Assembly (NCBI GenBank): GCA_016801885.1
Contig: CM028897.1
Location: forward strand, 18,101,501 to 18,165,500
DNA from: Toxotes chatareus
Taxonomy: Eukaryota > Chordata > Actinopteri > Toxotidae
Direction of reading: 5' to 3'
DNA: 64,000 nt
Shown here: positions 36,401 to 58,978 of the stretch, piece by piece
Position numbering within the stretch: position 1 is the first letter of the stretch
How the letters are laid out: the number at the start of each line of letters is the position of its first letter
Program-made: the position numbers and the translations under genes
Notes under the pieces: model-generated
What the model was told of the DNA's origin: nothing
The model's input: the letters and a program-made list of their open reading frames with translations, nothing else
Databases searched by the model: none

Positions 36401-37624
36401 ATAGCTTTGGCTGTGTAAATGGACACACATTGGCGTCAAACTTGTCACTAACTCACTCAAATGAGCAGGAGCATCAAGGTTTTCTCTGGATTGTTGACTT
36501 TCTATCAAGGAAAATCAAGCTGTAGTCTCACTTTTCCTGTCTGTACGGATTCTGCTTCATTTTTGTGTGTTTTTTTCTTCTGAGAAGCATTCCTTCCCCT
36601 TTTTGGTTTTCTCTGTAAATGAGATGAGTAGTCTACAGCATCTACAGAGATAAGTCTACAGCAGATTCAGCTGGGAAACTGAATGACTTTGATCAACCAT
36701 TAGCTGTCTCTTGCTTTAACCATCAGTATTTGTTGGTGAAGGGTTAATGGCCTCAGCTTGCGTGCAGAAAGGTGGAGCATATTTAAAACTAGGAAGCACA
36801 CACACACACACAGATAGGGCAGCAGTGGTGGCGATGTAAGCACCAGCAGCACTTAGAGACAGGGTCTTACTCAGCACTGATCATTAATTCATAACTCACA
36901 TCTGAGATGGAAGCTCAGATCGGAAACCTCAGGATTTAAATTACTGAAAAAAAGACTAAGTGAACTGGATAGATAGATAGATACATAGATGAAGGAAGGG
37001 TTCAGTGACAATGACTAAAAGACAAAAAGAGGACTGTCAGTGTTTCTTTTTCTCTTTCTAAAAACATCCACTCTTCTGTATCATGTCCTGTAAAGGGAAT
37101 ATTCCATTCCCACTTTCAGCCTTTCTCATCTTTCCTCTCTGCAGTGACACTTTGAACTCCTGTGACCTCAGCCTGTATCTGCCGACATTCAAAAAAGTTT
37201 CACCTCAACAAATAAAAAAAAAAAAGTCCTTCTTTGATGAGTGATGGACGAAAGTTATATTTTTATTTGTGAGCCTGTCTCACTGTGAACAGGCTCCGAG
37301 TGAACAATCAATGGAATTAAATGAGAATGACACATAATACCCATCTGTTAATATGTTTACAGTATAAAAATGGAACCTTTATGAAAATAGATTAAATCCC
37401 ACTCTGGTTTTTTCTCTCACCCCCATCCTCTGCCCCCCTCTGACCCCCACTCCCGCCCCCACTCGCTCCTCCATTATGTGTGCCTGGCTGTCTCTCTGTA
37501 ATCCAGTGTGTCTCTTTGTGGCTGTACAGCATGTGGCTCAGCTGCACTTTGCACCCCTAATGGACCCAGTCAATGGGGGGAATTGCCACCCTGTTGTCTC
37601 TATCCAGGTCAAGTGTGTACACAG

Positions 37625-37626
<2 letters not shown>

Positions 37627-37671
<45 letters not shown>
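37627..37671. repeat. (GT)22 microsatellite
   Basis: Pure GT repeat of about 45 bases. Confidence 0.95.
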
Positions 37672-37672
<1 letters not shown>

Positions 37673-37784
37673 TATGTTTGGTGCCTTGTTGATTGTGTGA
37701 ACTCTTTGCTTGCATGTGTGCTTGGTGCCAGAGTCACCCATGAGAGTGGTAAGATAAGTATGTATGTATGTACTTAATAATAAT

Positions 37785-37813
37785 AAATTTAATGTATTAT
37801 TATTATTATTATT

Positions 37814-37856
<43 letters not shown>

Positions 37857-37860
37857 TTAA
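37785..37860. repeat. Palindromic (ATT)n/(AAT)n microsatellite
   Basis: An ATT run (about 37796-37817) turns directly into an AAT run (about 37817-37853), so the two halves are reverse complements. The word AATAAATTTAAT lies on both sides. Confidence 0.9.
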
Positions 37861-39549
37861 TTTAATTTTAATTGGATTTTACTTACAATACTTATATCTT
37901 GCAGTGTTTGTGGACTGTTACAGTATACTTTTACTTAACTATGTTTTAAGTGGAGGTCTCACTCAAACACCTGCATTTCCTGTATGTGTACATGTCATAT
38001 ATGCTTGGCTAAATGAGCAAGTCAGAGTTAGAGTTTAGGAAAGTATTATTTATTAGGACTTAACACTCAAAAATCAGCTGACCTATTCCTGCTTTATGAG
38101 CCTTAAACCTAAACAGTTTCTATAACAGAAAGAATTATGAGCACAATAATTCACAGGTGGCTTGAATATGGCCTTCTGTTGACGGTCCAGAAATCGCAGC
38201 ATGCGGGATATTCTCAAACTGAGACACCCAGAGCAAACAAAATTTTGGCATTTGAATGTAGCCGTCAGCTCCTTCCAGAAAAAATAGACTCACCAACAAT
38301 GACTGAACCTTTTCATCTTCCCCAGTCCCACCAGCCACTGAGCGCTACGTGACCCTGTCTGCCATTGCATGATGCTAAAGTGCACCACATTTTTTAAATG
38401 AGAAAATTTTCATTGTGTGTCTCTACAGTTGTCAATGACAACGCAGAATGATGATCATTAGTAAGTGTCCTAAATCTCAATATACTGCTCACTAATAAAG
38501 AGTAAAGATCTAAGTGTTTATTACTTAGATTGAATGAGTAAACAAGGGGGTGATTTCAGAAACATTTTTTTTTTTAGCTTGGTCTTGGTCTTTTGAGTTT
38601 ACAGGCCAAAGCGGTGCCACAAATGGGAACAAAACAGTAAAACTGCAGAGTGTAAAACCACAGAAATGATCTTATAGATGCTAAAGTTCTCTGTAGAGCT
38701 AAGGGGAAGTGCAGAGTCTATGACAGTTCTCCATGGGTTGGTCATTATGATTGACTCTTTTTCACACAGTGTGTATGTGATACATTGTTGATGTAAAAAT
38801 ACTGATTAAAGCTGCTTTAAATTTGAAGTTTGCACCTCTGTATTGTAATATTAGGAAAGGAGGGAGAAACTACTCATTAAATGTTGGAATGTTTTTTCTT
38901 TTAGATTCTGCAGAATCCGAGGATACATCAAAACACTTAACAACTACCTTCACTCACTGGTTCTCTTATTTATGTACAATACGTATGTGAGTGAAAGAGA
39001 CAGAATGTATGCAGACAGCTGTTTCTGATCACTGTGTTGCTATGAAATCAGTAAAAGATTTTAATGTCACATTCAAAGTGAGGAAGGAAGGGAGAGCTTT
39101 GTGTATGCCGTCAGCTGTTACAGGCGTGGTCATCTGCACAAACGGAGACAAATGCTTTGTGAGTGGAGACTGAAACGGCGAGACACAATGAAGCATTTTG
39201 TAATTGCACATTCATAGAGACTGGCACAGATATTTTGAACTGTCAGCTGTTTGAGGCGTCTTATCAGCATGAAAGGAGAGACGGCTTTGTGAAAATGAAG
39301 AATGAAGCTAGATCACTCTGTGGACTAGAGAGCCTGCTCTGCTGTTGTGATCGCCATTAAAACAGCATATAAACCCGTCCAAAACATCTGCATTGGAGAG
39401 ACAGTGTGTGATGGTGTTGAAGCTGGTAGTTTGTGTGTGCGTGTGTGTGTTGAGTGTGTGCTGGAAGGGAGGGGGAGTGGAGAGAGAAGTCTTTTCAGTG
39501 CTGTCCCACACAAAGAAGATAAAACTACTAATGGCCCGGGCTTCCTCTA

Positions 39550-39550
<1 letters not shown>

Positions 39551-39585
<35 letters not shown>
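39551..39585. repeat. (TG)17 microsatellite
   Basis: Pure TG repeat of about 35 bases. Confidence 0.95.
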
Positions 39586-39586
<1 letters not shown>

Positions 39587-39870
39587 TGTGTGCTTGACAC
39601 AAGCATGTGCGTGCATGTGCACAGATCAACAAAGCTGCATTCAAAACATCACTTATTCATGGCTGCATTACGGCATTCAGGCATAGTCCTTCTGTCTTTC
39701 TGTCTATTTACAGCTCCCTCTCTCTGTACATGTGGGCATCTATTCACATGCACCTACTGTTTCTAGGCTGCAGAGCTGCATGGATCGGCCCCGTGTGTGG
39801 TAATAAAGGATCCACTCTCCTTCTTCAGTGTCCAACAGCGTCTCTGTCTTCCCTGCACCTCATCCCACAT

Positions 39871-39920
39871 ATATCACGCCATATCACGCCATATCACGCC
39901 ATATCATGCCATATCACGCT
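39871..39920 (+). repeat. 10-bp tandem repeat, five units
   Basis: Units of ATATCACGCC. Units one to three are identical, unit four has ATCATG and unit five ends CT. Confidence 0.95.
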
Positions 39921-40079
39921 GCTGTGAAATTTGACACAGGTTATGTTTTCTGTTGATGTTCTGGCATTTTAGAGACTCTAAATATGTAACGTTGTCCTGG
40001 GCCAAGTTCATGAGACACATGAGACAAATTTTAAGTTTTTTTTTTAAGTATTAATCTAAAATATTATCATTTTAGTCAG

Positions 40080-40725
40080 TACATTTTCTGTATGTAGCTG
40101 AAATTTTAAGGTGCTTTAACTTTACTTGAGTGCTTTCATTTTATGCTACCTAGTACTTCTGCTCCATTTCGGAAGGAAATATTGTACTTTTTACTCCACT
40201 ATCTCACAGCTACAGATAATTACTAGTTACTATTCATATTAAGATTTTACATTTAAAAAACATATGACAATCTTTTGAAATGCAATGCACTATTAAACAT
40301 TAAACCAGTGGTTAATCTGTGTGGCTGGGGCTCTTTGTTACATTTCAGGTGAGTTGTCTGCAGTTCTACCAAAGAGACATTTTCTCTCCAACTTCTCAGA
40401 TGGTTTTGTTTAAATAATTTTTCAAGGCCCAAAAGATTTGTGTAGCAGGATTCTGTTTTTCCTTCTCTCCTACCTCATTAATCAGCTCACCACTCCTCAG
40501 ATTCATCTTGTGGCCCCCTTGGTTTGGCCCCACTAGAGTAAACCTAACTTTACAGATAGCCATTTTTCTTTCTAACAACTTCTTTTACTTTAAAACTTAA
40601 AGTGTATTTATCTGATAGTACTTATGTACTGTTATTTAAATAAAGGACTTGTAATGGAGTATTTGTACATTAACAGACTGGTACTTTTACCTAAGTGAAG
40701 GATCTGAGTACTTCTTCCACTTCTG
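40080..40725. repeat. Dispersed percomorph repeat with TACTT-rich ends
   Basis: The left part contains GAAATATTGTACTTTTTACT and ATAATTACTAGTTACT. The right part contains GGACTTGTAATGGAGTATTT, then GGTACTTTTACCTAAGTG and GGATCTGAGTACTTCTTCCA. From memory these blocks belong to one abundant percomorph repeat. The middle (about 40310-40610) does not match what I recall and may be a separate insertion or divergence. Confidence 0.6.
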
Positions 40726-42400
40726 ATTTTTGTTAAACCATGTCTATAAACATGTGTCTATAAACATACATATGTATCAGTGTATGTATTGACACTGGTG
40801 TTTTCAGACCTTCTGTGTTTACTATGGACGTGCATGGCCTTTAAATCTGATTCATGTTTACATGGCTCTTTGTCCCAGCAGCAAGAGTCCCAGTAAGCCA
40901 TGACACTGTGGCAGTGAGCCAGCATGCACAATCCTGGAACACCTGAAACTGAAGCAAAGTAATACAGCCATCATTCTTTTTATTATTTACACCTGTGCTT
41001 TTCCAGTTGTGACATGTCAAAAGGCCTTCTGTGAAAATGCCTGGGCCTAATACACTATCTAACTATTAGTTGTGGTGGCCGTTAAGAGGTTGTTACATTT
41101 TAAGCCACTATGACTGAAAATTGTGTATTTGTGTCATTTTAAAACTTAAAGACATCAGCTGTCATGAAGAGGGTCAATGCTGACCACATCTGGATGAGCA
41201 GCGCCCTCTTCTGGTGAAAACAGGGCATCATAAAAAAAAATCTATAAGAGTACTGTTTGCATACTTTCACCAAATATAAAGAGATATCTGGATCCTTTTT
41301 AGCATGTTGCTCTGTTTGACATCTCCTCGATTCTTGCACACACACACACTTACTCTTTTCTTGTCCTGTGCTGATTTTGCTGTATCTTGCAAAATTTCCT
41401 CTCAGTTCAGTGCTTTGAGTCAAACCGGTTGAGTCAATCTGCACTTCAAAAATAAACATGTCTTAACTTGTCAAACCACCTTCCCCCGCAGAAAGGTTAC
41501 AGTATGAGGCAATCATTCAAAAACAGAATGATTCCATTTGCTAAGTGGAATAAGAACATTTATCTAGATGACAAGGGTGTGGAGCTGTCAACATATGATA
41601 AAATAACACACCATACTAAATAATAAAAGGGATGTGAATCTCATATACTGCAAGTTTCCCTGAAAAATATATGTAAGCCTACCTTAAAAATCAACTTCAA
41701 CAATTCTACCAAAGACATAAGAAGTGGATTAATCTCTTACTGCATCTGTGTGTACTACAGTGAAAATATTTGACTGCAAAGATTAAAAATCATTGACTGA
41801 CTCACACACACACACACACACAAAGGTGCAGACAGGGTCAACATACAGCGGGTTTGAGCTCATCTCAGCTCCCTTGAACACTCAAAAATCTTCCAACCCC
41901 TCATTCTCTTCTCACCGTCATTACTCTTCTGAACCTGCATTATACAGTTTCACATTTATTTGCACTTGTTTTACAAACAACAGTGAGAATTATTACATGC
42001 AAACTCTTGCACCTTCTGTGCAAGTTTTGATTTGTCCTGTGCTGCTGAAGTAGGTTCTGCAAGTTTGTATCATCTATACTGTGTGCAAACAGGAATCCTG
42101 TTGCAGTGGAATTTGTATCCATATACAGTGCTTGTGTGTAATGTTTTGGCTTGAGGGAAAGGGCAGCCTATAATAACATAGGTAATGTAATAGATGGTAT
42201 GATGTTATTACTATCACCATCCCCCCATAGAGAAACATCAGTGTGCCATGAATCCTTATGGTTTCCTTTTGTCTTTTAGTATAGGTGTGTTTCACCAGTG
42301 CTTGCTGCAGCATGGTGGAGTATTTCGGTCTCCCTGTGCTGTTGGTCAGTATCTCTCCACATCACACCACCGTGCACGTGCGTTCATCGTAAAACGTGAT

Positions 42401-42730
42401 GGTGGCCGTCGCATGATGTCTCGCTCACGGCAAGAGCCAATAACAGCTCGGAATCGGAAGGAATGTGGATATATTTGGGAATAGTGCGCTTTGCAGTTGG
42501 TTTGCGGAATTTACTGACAGCGCCGAGTCCAATGGCAGCTCCGCAAAGTGGATTGTGGGTAGCGTAGTCCTAAAGTGGAGAACTGGCCTTTCTTCGAGGG
42601 ACAGCGGTGAGCTTCTACTACATGTCCCACAACACACTGCGGCGACCGAGCTCTGTGTATGTGAGGCAGAGGCAGAGAGAAAATTTAGGAATTCGTCTGC
42701 AGTCTTTGAGCTGCGCTGTCGCCAAAAATA
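42401..42730 (+). promoter_or_regulatory. traf7: traf7 promoter region
   Basis: Two CCAAT boxes (42437-42441 and 42529-42533) are about 90 bases apart. Two sequences match the ZNF143/THAP11 binding site (consensus near ACTACAATTCCCAGAATGC): ACTACATGTCCCACAACAC at 42617-42635 on the plus strand, and ACTACGCTACCCACAATCC on the minus strand at 42550-42568. No TATA box is seen. This fits a TATA-less housekeeping-type promoter. The start site is probably between about 42600 and 42700. Confidence 0.6.
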
Positions 42731-42733
42731 ATG
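42640..42733 (+). other. traf7: traf7 non-coding exon 1 (5' end approximate)
   Basis: The sequence ends AAAAATAATG|GTAAGT, a strong donor with its GT at 42734-42735. It splices in all likelihood to the acceptor at 44512-44514 in front of the first coding exon. The last three exon bases are an ATG. After splicing to GCCTAA this makes a two-codon upstream ORF (see findings). The 5' boundary is a guess. Confidence 0.55.
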
Positions 42734-43055
42734 GTAAGTCCACAAACTAAAAACAAGTGATTTCGTAACACTGTTGTCTTACTGACTACAAAATAAGGCA
42801 GACTCTCCGCTGGTGGTTAGCAGAGTTTGGCAAAGATCGTTAGCGGCAGTGATTGCTAATAGAACATGTAAAATTAGCTAACTTAAGCTAGCAAACAAGC
42901 CCCTCTAGCTTGCTAGTTATGGCAGTTTTAAACGGTTGTTAACAAACTGACGGTTCTTAAGAAACTGTGTTGTACGCTGTCACGCGTAAAACTGTTATAT
43001 TTTGCATGTTTGAGCATTTAGCCACCTAGCTGTCAGTGTTCAACTTTGGTTCGTT

Positions 43056-43080
43056 GTGTGTGTGTGTGTGTGTGTGTGTT
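43056..43080. repeat. (GT)n microsatellite in traf7 intron 1
   Basis: About 24 bases of GT repeat, some 320 bases after the exon 1 donor. The rest of intron 1 (42734-44514) shows no feature. Confidence 0.9.
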
Positions 43081-44572
43081 TGGATTCGTGTTCCGCCCCC
43101 CTTTTTTTGTGTCGAGGGTCCTCTTTACGGGAATCTCCTGGCTTGTGAATAGAGGCAGTGGCGCTGGTTGGAGCGGATTAGAGGTCCTGGGTAATTTCAC
43201 TTGCAGATCTTGCAGCCTGTTACCATACGAGCTGACAGTCCGCATACCTTTCTGTTTACATCAGTGTCTAGTTGTCCGGGTCACTGGTTTTTGGTTGTTA
43301 CTTTTCCTCTCTTCGCTTTGTCTCCTCCTCCCTCTCTGCCTCCCAGTCTTTCCCCTGTGTGTTTGAGGGTTTGCAGATGTTGGTCAGATTTAACACGTTC
43401 CCTCATTAAAGTGTTGATAAGACTCGGGGTCAGTGCTGCCTTCAGTCAGACAGCTGTTTTGTGTTTTTCCTGTTTTTTCAGCTGTGTGCACGTCTCTGGA
43501 AGATCACAAAAAGCATCAGGGTATTGCCGTGTAGTGCATTTACAGTATATGTTCATTTTTACAATGTAGGATTTAAGATGAGAACCAGTTGAGAACTAAC
43601 CTTTTCACTCGCAGTACCATGTTGCATTTGAATTTGAATTCAGTGTGGATGGAATTCATGGAGGGAACATGATTTGCAGATAGCAAAAATATAGGATTTT
43701 ACAATGTTATTTAAAAAATAAACTGTATTTAATGTGAATTGTTCACATTGTGACTGATACCCATCGGATCAGCACATCCTCAGCACTCATGTATGTAAAT
43801 ATGTTGCTTTCCTTTCTATTATACTTTTCTATACTATTCTATACTGTACAACACAAGCAAACTACACCATACTTAAACCAATGTTATCACAAGCCTACTT
43901 AGATTTTTTTAATATTGTAACCTCTTTCAGTGACTGATTGACAGAACTTTGAACTTCTTATATTCAGCCATTGCTGACTCAATTTGGAGTCTAACTTTAA
44001 GACTTCTAAAAACTATAAAAAAAAAAAAAAAACCAATCCACTTGGGAAACTAAACCATAAAACAGTCTGCTCTGCTGTAACAATTTCAGTGGAATCGTTA
44101 TATTTGATTGTGTTGTTGTGCCTAAAGCCAGCAAAGTAGGTCAAACCTCCATTCAACCACAGTAACTCAACTGTACAAGCTCCATGATGCACTTATTTCT
44201 CACTGCATTGCCTCTCATCTTAGTTGATTTTTAGCTATGCTGTGGCTGCTGGCATTTGCCAATAATTCTTGGGCCAAGTGTGGGTGTGTGTTGTTCTCTG
44301 TCTTTCTCTCTGTTAAAACATAAATCCAACTTATGGCTAGCATTATGTATTTATCTTGTTTTCAATCAGGCTCCTGCTGTGTTGCTCGAAGAGAAATCAC
44401 CAGTGTTATATTTATTTTGTGTCACAACATCTGTGTCCCACTCTTTCGCTCACTAATGCCCTTCATTCCTCTTTACCTCTCTGTATCCCTCTTCGTCCTT
44501 TTTGCTCTTCCCAGGCCTAACACTCCTGCTTGCTGCTAGTGTTTCCTCGTGCATGTGAGTGTCCTTCGGGTT

Positions 44573-54929
<10,357 letters not shown>

Positions 54930-57290
54930 GTGAACAGTTTGCTCTGCAGTTGAGTCTAGTTGACTTCACGTCTTGTTAACGTTTCCACATGATTTCCTCC
55001 TCCACACTCGTTTCTTTGATAGTGATTTAACGGCCACAGACCAATAATAACCACCACTCCACGATCAAGCTGCATTGGAACTGTTTTACTAAGTGTTGCT
55101 TTTAAAACTTTGAACAGACACTCTGACACGTCGACCCAATCGTCAGGATCGTGGGTCAGCTCCGGGTCACGCTCTTTGGTGACCGCAGTGACCCAGTGCA
55201 TTATGGGGCAAAATAAGACAAGCTGCCTTGCGGTTGCAATGCACTCCGCCAAAACTGAGATTGAATGAGCGCTGCACTCCTGTAATCCGAGCAGGAAGCA
55301 GAGAGGATTATGGTTGTTGGAGTTTTTCAGACTGTAGATGGTCCTGCCTGCTTCCTGCAGATACACCTGCCATTTAAGAACTGTACTGATGATGCCTAAT
55401 GTATACTGTTCAAATACATGTAAGGGCTGGTTTCACAAACATGGACTGACTCTACACTCAACGATCTCAACACTTATGTGACTTTTCAAAAGCCAAATCA
55501 CTCTTCCCAGAATGCACCAAAACATTACAACAAGTAATTCATTAAAGAAGTAATTAAATCTGTTACTAGGTCATTTTATGCAAAGGAAGTAGCAGCAGTT
55601 TTATGCTGAGATTAATGTGAACATAGTTTTCTTTTCTCAGACACCTCAGCGAATGACCTTCTATTTACTGCTTTAAGTGATTTGAACAGTGATGGTCAAG
55701 GCCACAGACGAACCCAGTTACAACATCTGAATGCCAGCTTCAACTAGAGTCTGGATCCACTAAGCCTTTGGCTAAACATGTTTTCAGACTCTGCCTGCTT
55801 TCACACCTAGAACAGTTTGGTTAAAAAAACAAAACTGCTGCATTTTTTACATTTAGTTTGGTACAGTTGCTCGGATGACAGCACTGTCAGTGTAACGGTG
55901 GTGTACTGTCTGTAAGGCTGGGGTCTAAGAGCTGTTTGTTTGTCACGTTTTTCATCTTGTTTCTGCTCCTGTTGTTGTTAGTTAAAGTCTCGATTGATAA
56001 TATGGATTATCAGTTATTTCTTCATGTGATGCCAAGAGAACATAAATATATACGTAAGAAGCAGGACAGTGCAGTGTGATCAGAATTTGACTTGCCCACA
56101 TGGGTCCACGTGGGGCCAATGAATGACTTCATGCTTACAGTTCTACAGCCAATGTGAACTCGAAATAGAGCAGAACCAAAAAGGAACAATGTAGAACCAT
56201 CTGAGGTTCGAAAGCAACTTTACCCGACAGTCTGGTTGAAATGAATTATCCACTGCAGTTTCAGACCAGTCAGTGTACTGACCATTCCTGAGAAATGCAC
56301 ATATTAACATGGATGAGTGCAGGTGCAATAACACGTTTTCTCACTCCCTTGTTCATTGTAGTTCATTGCAGGTCCGTTTTGTGAAACCAACCTTTACAAA
56401 ACACCTTTTACTAAGTGAAGACTTTAAAGAAAATGACAGATCTATAGATTTACTGAGTTTTATATTAGTGCCATGATAGAGCTGTATTCAGAGCCACTCC
56501 CAACAGTTGTACAGTTGTGTGAAGTAACAAAGTGCCGAGCCTGGACATGTGCCCATGAGAATGACTCACGCTGGCCTACATAACAGAGAGACAGGCAGAG
56601 AGGAGGAGACAGTTTGTGCGCATGTATGTGTCTGTTATTGTGTATACGTGAGTGCATTTCAACGAGTGCCATATATGCAGATGAAAAGTTAGGAAAGACT
56701 GCAATGATGCCTGCTCCTCCCTTCTCTCTGTCTCCCTCCTCCCTCTCTCAGATCTCTATCATCAGCTGGATAGAAGAAACACAACCACAGATGAACACTT
56801 TACGGCTGTAGCACTCAATGGACTCGCAGCGAAGGCAGGCGGTGGAATTAACCTCAGAATTCCCAGAGCAAAGTGCCATTAAGCTAAAGCGAAGTCCTGT
56901 TTTCCTAAATTATGTTTGAGGACCCACATTGGGTTGAAAATATGAACGATGACTAAACATGCCCGGGAGGGAAGTTTTTAAGCTAATGAGATCGTGTACC
57001 ACCCACAGCAAATTTAGACACCGCAGCCAAATTAGATTTTTACAGATATTCCGATGTATTTTGCTTTTATTTCAATGCAAATATGGCCACTACTTCCTGT
57101 AGCCTTGTTGAGAAAGGTAGAGGAGGGGCAGAGAGAAAGTGTCTTCACTGGTCAGGGTTTCAGTGATTTCTTGTAGACTTGTAATCATGTAAAAGCCTGA
57201 GTTGATCATTGATCAGTAAAACTGTTGTACACTTTGAGAACTGTGGATCTTATTTATTGTACCAATTAAATTCATTGCTTTTGCTAAATA
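54930..57290 (+). other. traf7: Probable traf7 3'UTR with candidate poly(A) signal
   Basis: After the TAA at 54927-54929 there is no further exon. ATTAAA at 57265-57270, inside an AT-rich block (TATTTATTGTACCAATTAAA), is a candidate poly(A) signal about 2.3 kb downstream. Earlier ATTAAA words occur near 55540, so a shorter form is possible. The end is inferred. Confidence 0.4.
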
Positions 57291-58110
57291 GCACATCGAC
57301 ACTGAGCATAAACTGTGGAGTTAAAAACAATTTCAAAGTCCACTTACTGACTTTTTCTGCAGCTTTCAACCACATCATTCACATGTAATGCTAAAGACTG
57401 TCCTTGATCAGAGAGAGAGGGGTTAGAAACTCCCATATATGATGACCTGTTGTGTGATCAGTGTCATAAGTCATGTGATGAAGATTATGAGAAGCTGTTG
57501 AAAGCCCTGAAAAAAGCTCACATAAAACTTCTTGACCTTGAGTTCAGTTTTTTTTTTTTTCTTTTGGTCAAGCAGAAGCAAATTTGACATTTCGTACCAC
57601 TAACTGCTGAATCACTAACTAACTCATTTATTGCAACAGTTCCCTACTTGGGGATTGGGAACCCCCCCCTCCCACCTCCTCCATCCAAGGGGTCTCAAGA
57701 TAAATATCAGGAGTCACACTGAGGCCAGAGACGGTGAGTAGAAAAACATGATCCTGCTTTTTCTCCTCGTTCTATGTGCAAGTAGTAACAAAGCTTTGTT
57801 TCAATGGGTCACATGCCAAGGACGCTGGGAACCACTGACCTAATTTTGATGGTAAAAGAATAATGCTAAGCTAACTAGCTGTAGCCTTATATTTACCACA
57901 CAGGCGTGAGTGGTATAAATCTTCTCATCTAATTTTTGGCCATGAAACCAAACTTTCCCAAAATTCTGAAAGTTTTGAAATCTAATTCACTAGAACACTT
58001 GTGTGAGAGCAACAGGCCTGTGAGTGCTGTATTAAAGCAGCCATGTGCTGCCCCCTGGAGGAGGACCTTTGAAAATACAGACTATGTGTCCCAACACAAT
58101 GGGAGGCTGA
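57291..58110. other. Short gap between the convergent traf7 and caskin1 3' ends
   Basis: No gene. It contains a half copy of the foldback repeat at about 57860-57975 and a C-rich run (57660-57680). A 167-codon plus-strand frame (57936-58439) starts inside the repeat and has no family resemblance. Confidence 0.5.
57860..57975. repeat. Half copy of the foldback percomorph repeat
   Basis: ATGCTAAGCTAACTAGCTGT is followed by AGCCTTATATTTACC, then GTGAGTGGTATAAATCTTCT, CATCTAA and a terminus-like TTTCCCAAAAT. This is the right half of the unit seen complete at 58979-59284. Confidence 0.6.
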
Positions 58111-58134
58111 GGACGGTGCAGTTTGTATATAACA

Positions 58135-58144
58135 TTTATTTATT
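58135..58144 (-). terminator. caskin1: Candidate distal poly(A) signal of caskin1
   Basis: Two overlapping AATAAA hexamers on the minus strand, with a GU-rich element downstream (about 58087-58105). No transcript evidence is available here. Confidence 0.4.
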
Positions 58145-58848
58145 CAGAGCAGATGGCCATAAGATGCAGTCACTGCAAGCACACCACTGTCCACACACAT
58201 ACACATTCACACACAGGTTTCATACAGTCAATAGCAGAGCAACACATAACACACGCTCGGCCTCTCAAGCACTCACATACAGTCACTGCAGAGCAGAGGA
58301 GACCAGTCCAGTATCTGTTCAGATAAGCACAGGCGGAAAATCAAATAAAAACAGCTTGGCTTTTTCTTTTAAAAAAAAAAAAAATTTTTGCTCCACAACA
58401 AACTCGACCATCTGTGTTTTTGTGGTACCTGACCTTTGAAGCCCAACCCAACCCTGACCCCAACCCCCCCACCCCCAAACACAATACAACATGAGAGATG
58501 ACCAAAATCAGACCCAAGGAAGGAGGAGAAAAGGAAAGATGTTGCTTTAACAAGATGGGCCGAGTCTAATAGCAAGGCTGTCCAGCTTTAAGCTGTGAGG
58601 GTGGAAGATCTGAGGTGTGTCTGCTGTAACAAGAGAGAGCTAGTTTACCTCTGTACAGGGACGTTACCATGGAAGTTATGTTACCCTGCATGAATGCACC
58701 ACAAAGTAGACCAGAAAAACTCCAATTTTATCCTGAAAATCTGACAAATCAGAGAACATTTTGGGACCAGAATATTTGAACACACCAATGAAATTAACTG
58801 AGCCACGTGCCTTTGCAGAAATAGCAAGATTTGTGTTAGTGAAAAACA

Positions 58849-58881
58849 TTTATCACACATCTGCAACAGATGTGTGATAAA
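58849..58881. repeat. Perfect 15-bp hairpin with 3-base loop
   Basis: Left arm TTTATCACACATCTG, loop CAA, right arm CAGATGTGTGATAAA. All 15 pairs match. Confidence 0.95.
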
Positions 58882-58978
58882 CAACAATAGCTGGACCAGC
58901 CATTGCAACTGGCATTTTACTGGTTGGTTTTCATTAAAGGGGGTGTTTTTTAATCAATCAATCAGTTTGGAGAAATTA

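Larger units (their letters stand above)
31251..42400. other. Gene-free stretch between the gng13 promoter and traf7
   Basis: No gene could be built on either strand. It holds microsatellites at 31405-31462, 37627-37671, 37785-37860, 39551-39585 and 41801-41821. It also holds an inverted pair of foldback-repeat arms (33000-33435), a 10-bp tandem repeat (39871-39920) and a dispersed repeat (about 40080-40725). The stretch 34380-34660 is of higher complexity than its surroundings and might be regulatory, but I cannot show that. Confidence 0.55.

Noticed and set aside
54956..55366. 136-codon minus-strand open frame opposite the traf7 3'UTR
   Set aside because: No family resemblance, no splice partner, and it lies antisense to a 3'UTR. 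It is one of the longer frames in unique DNA, so a conservation check would be reasonable, but I cannot support it as a gene.
57936..58439. 167-codon plus-strand open frame
   Set aside because: It starts in the foldback repeat and ends in an A-run, and has His/Thr-rich low-complexity sequence.
58849..58881. Hairpin as a microRNA precursor
   Set aside because: A 15-bp stem with a 3-base loop is too short for Drosha/Dicer processing, and the flanks do not extend the stem.
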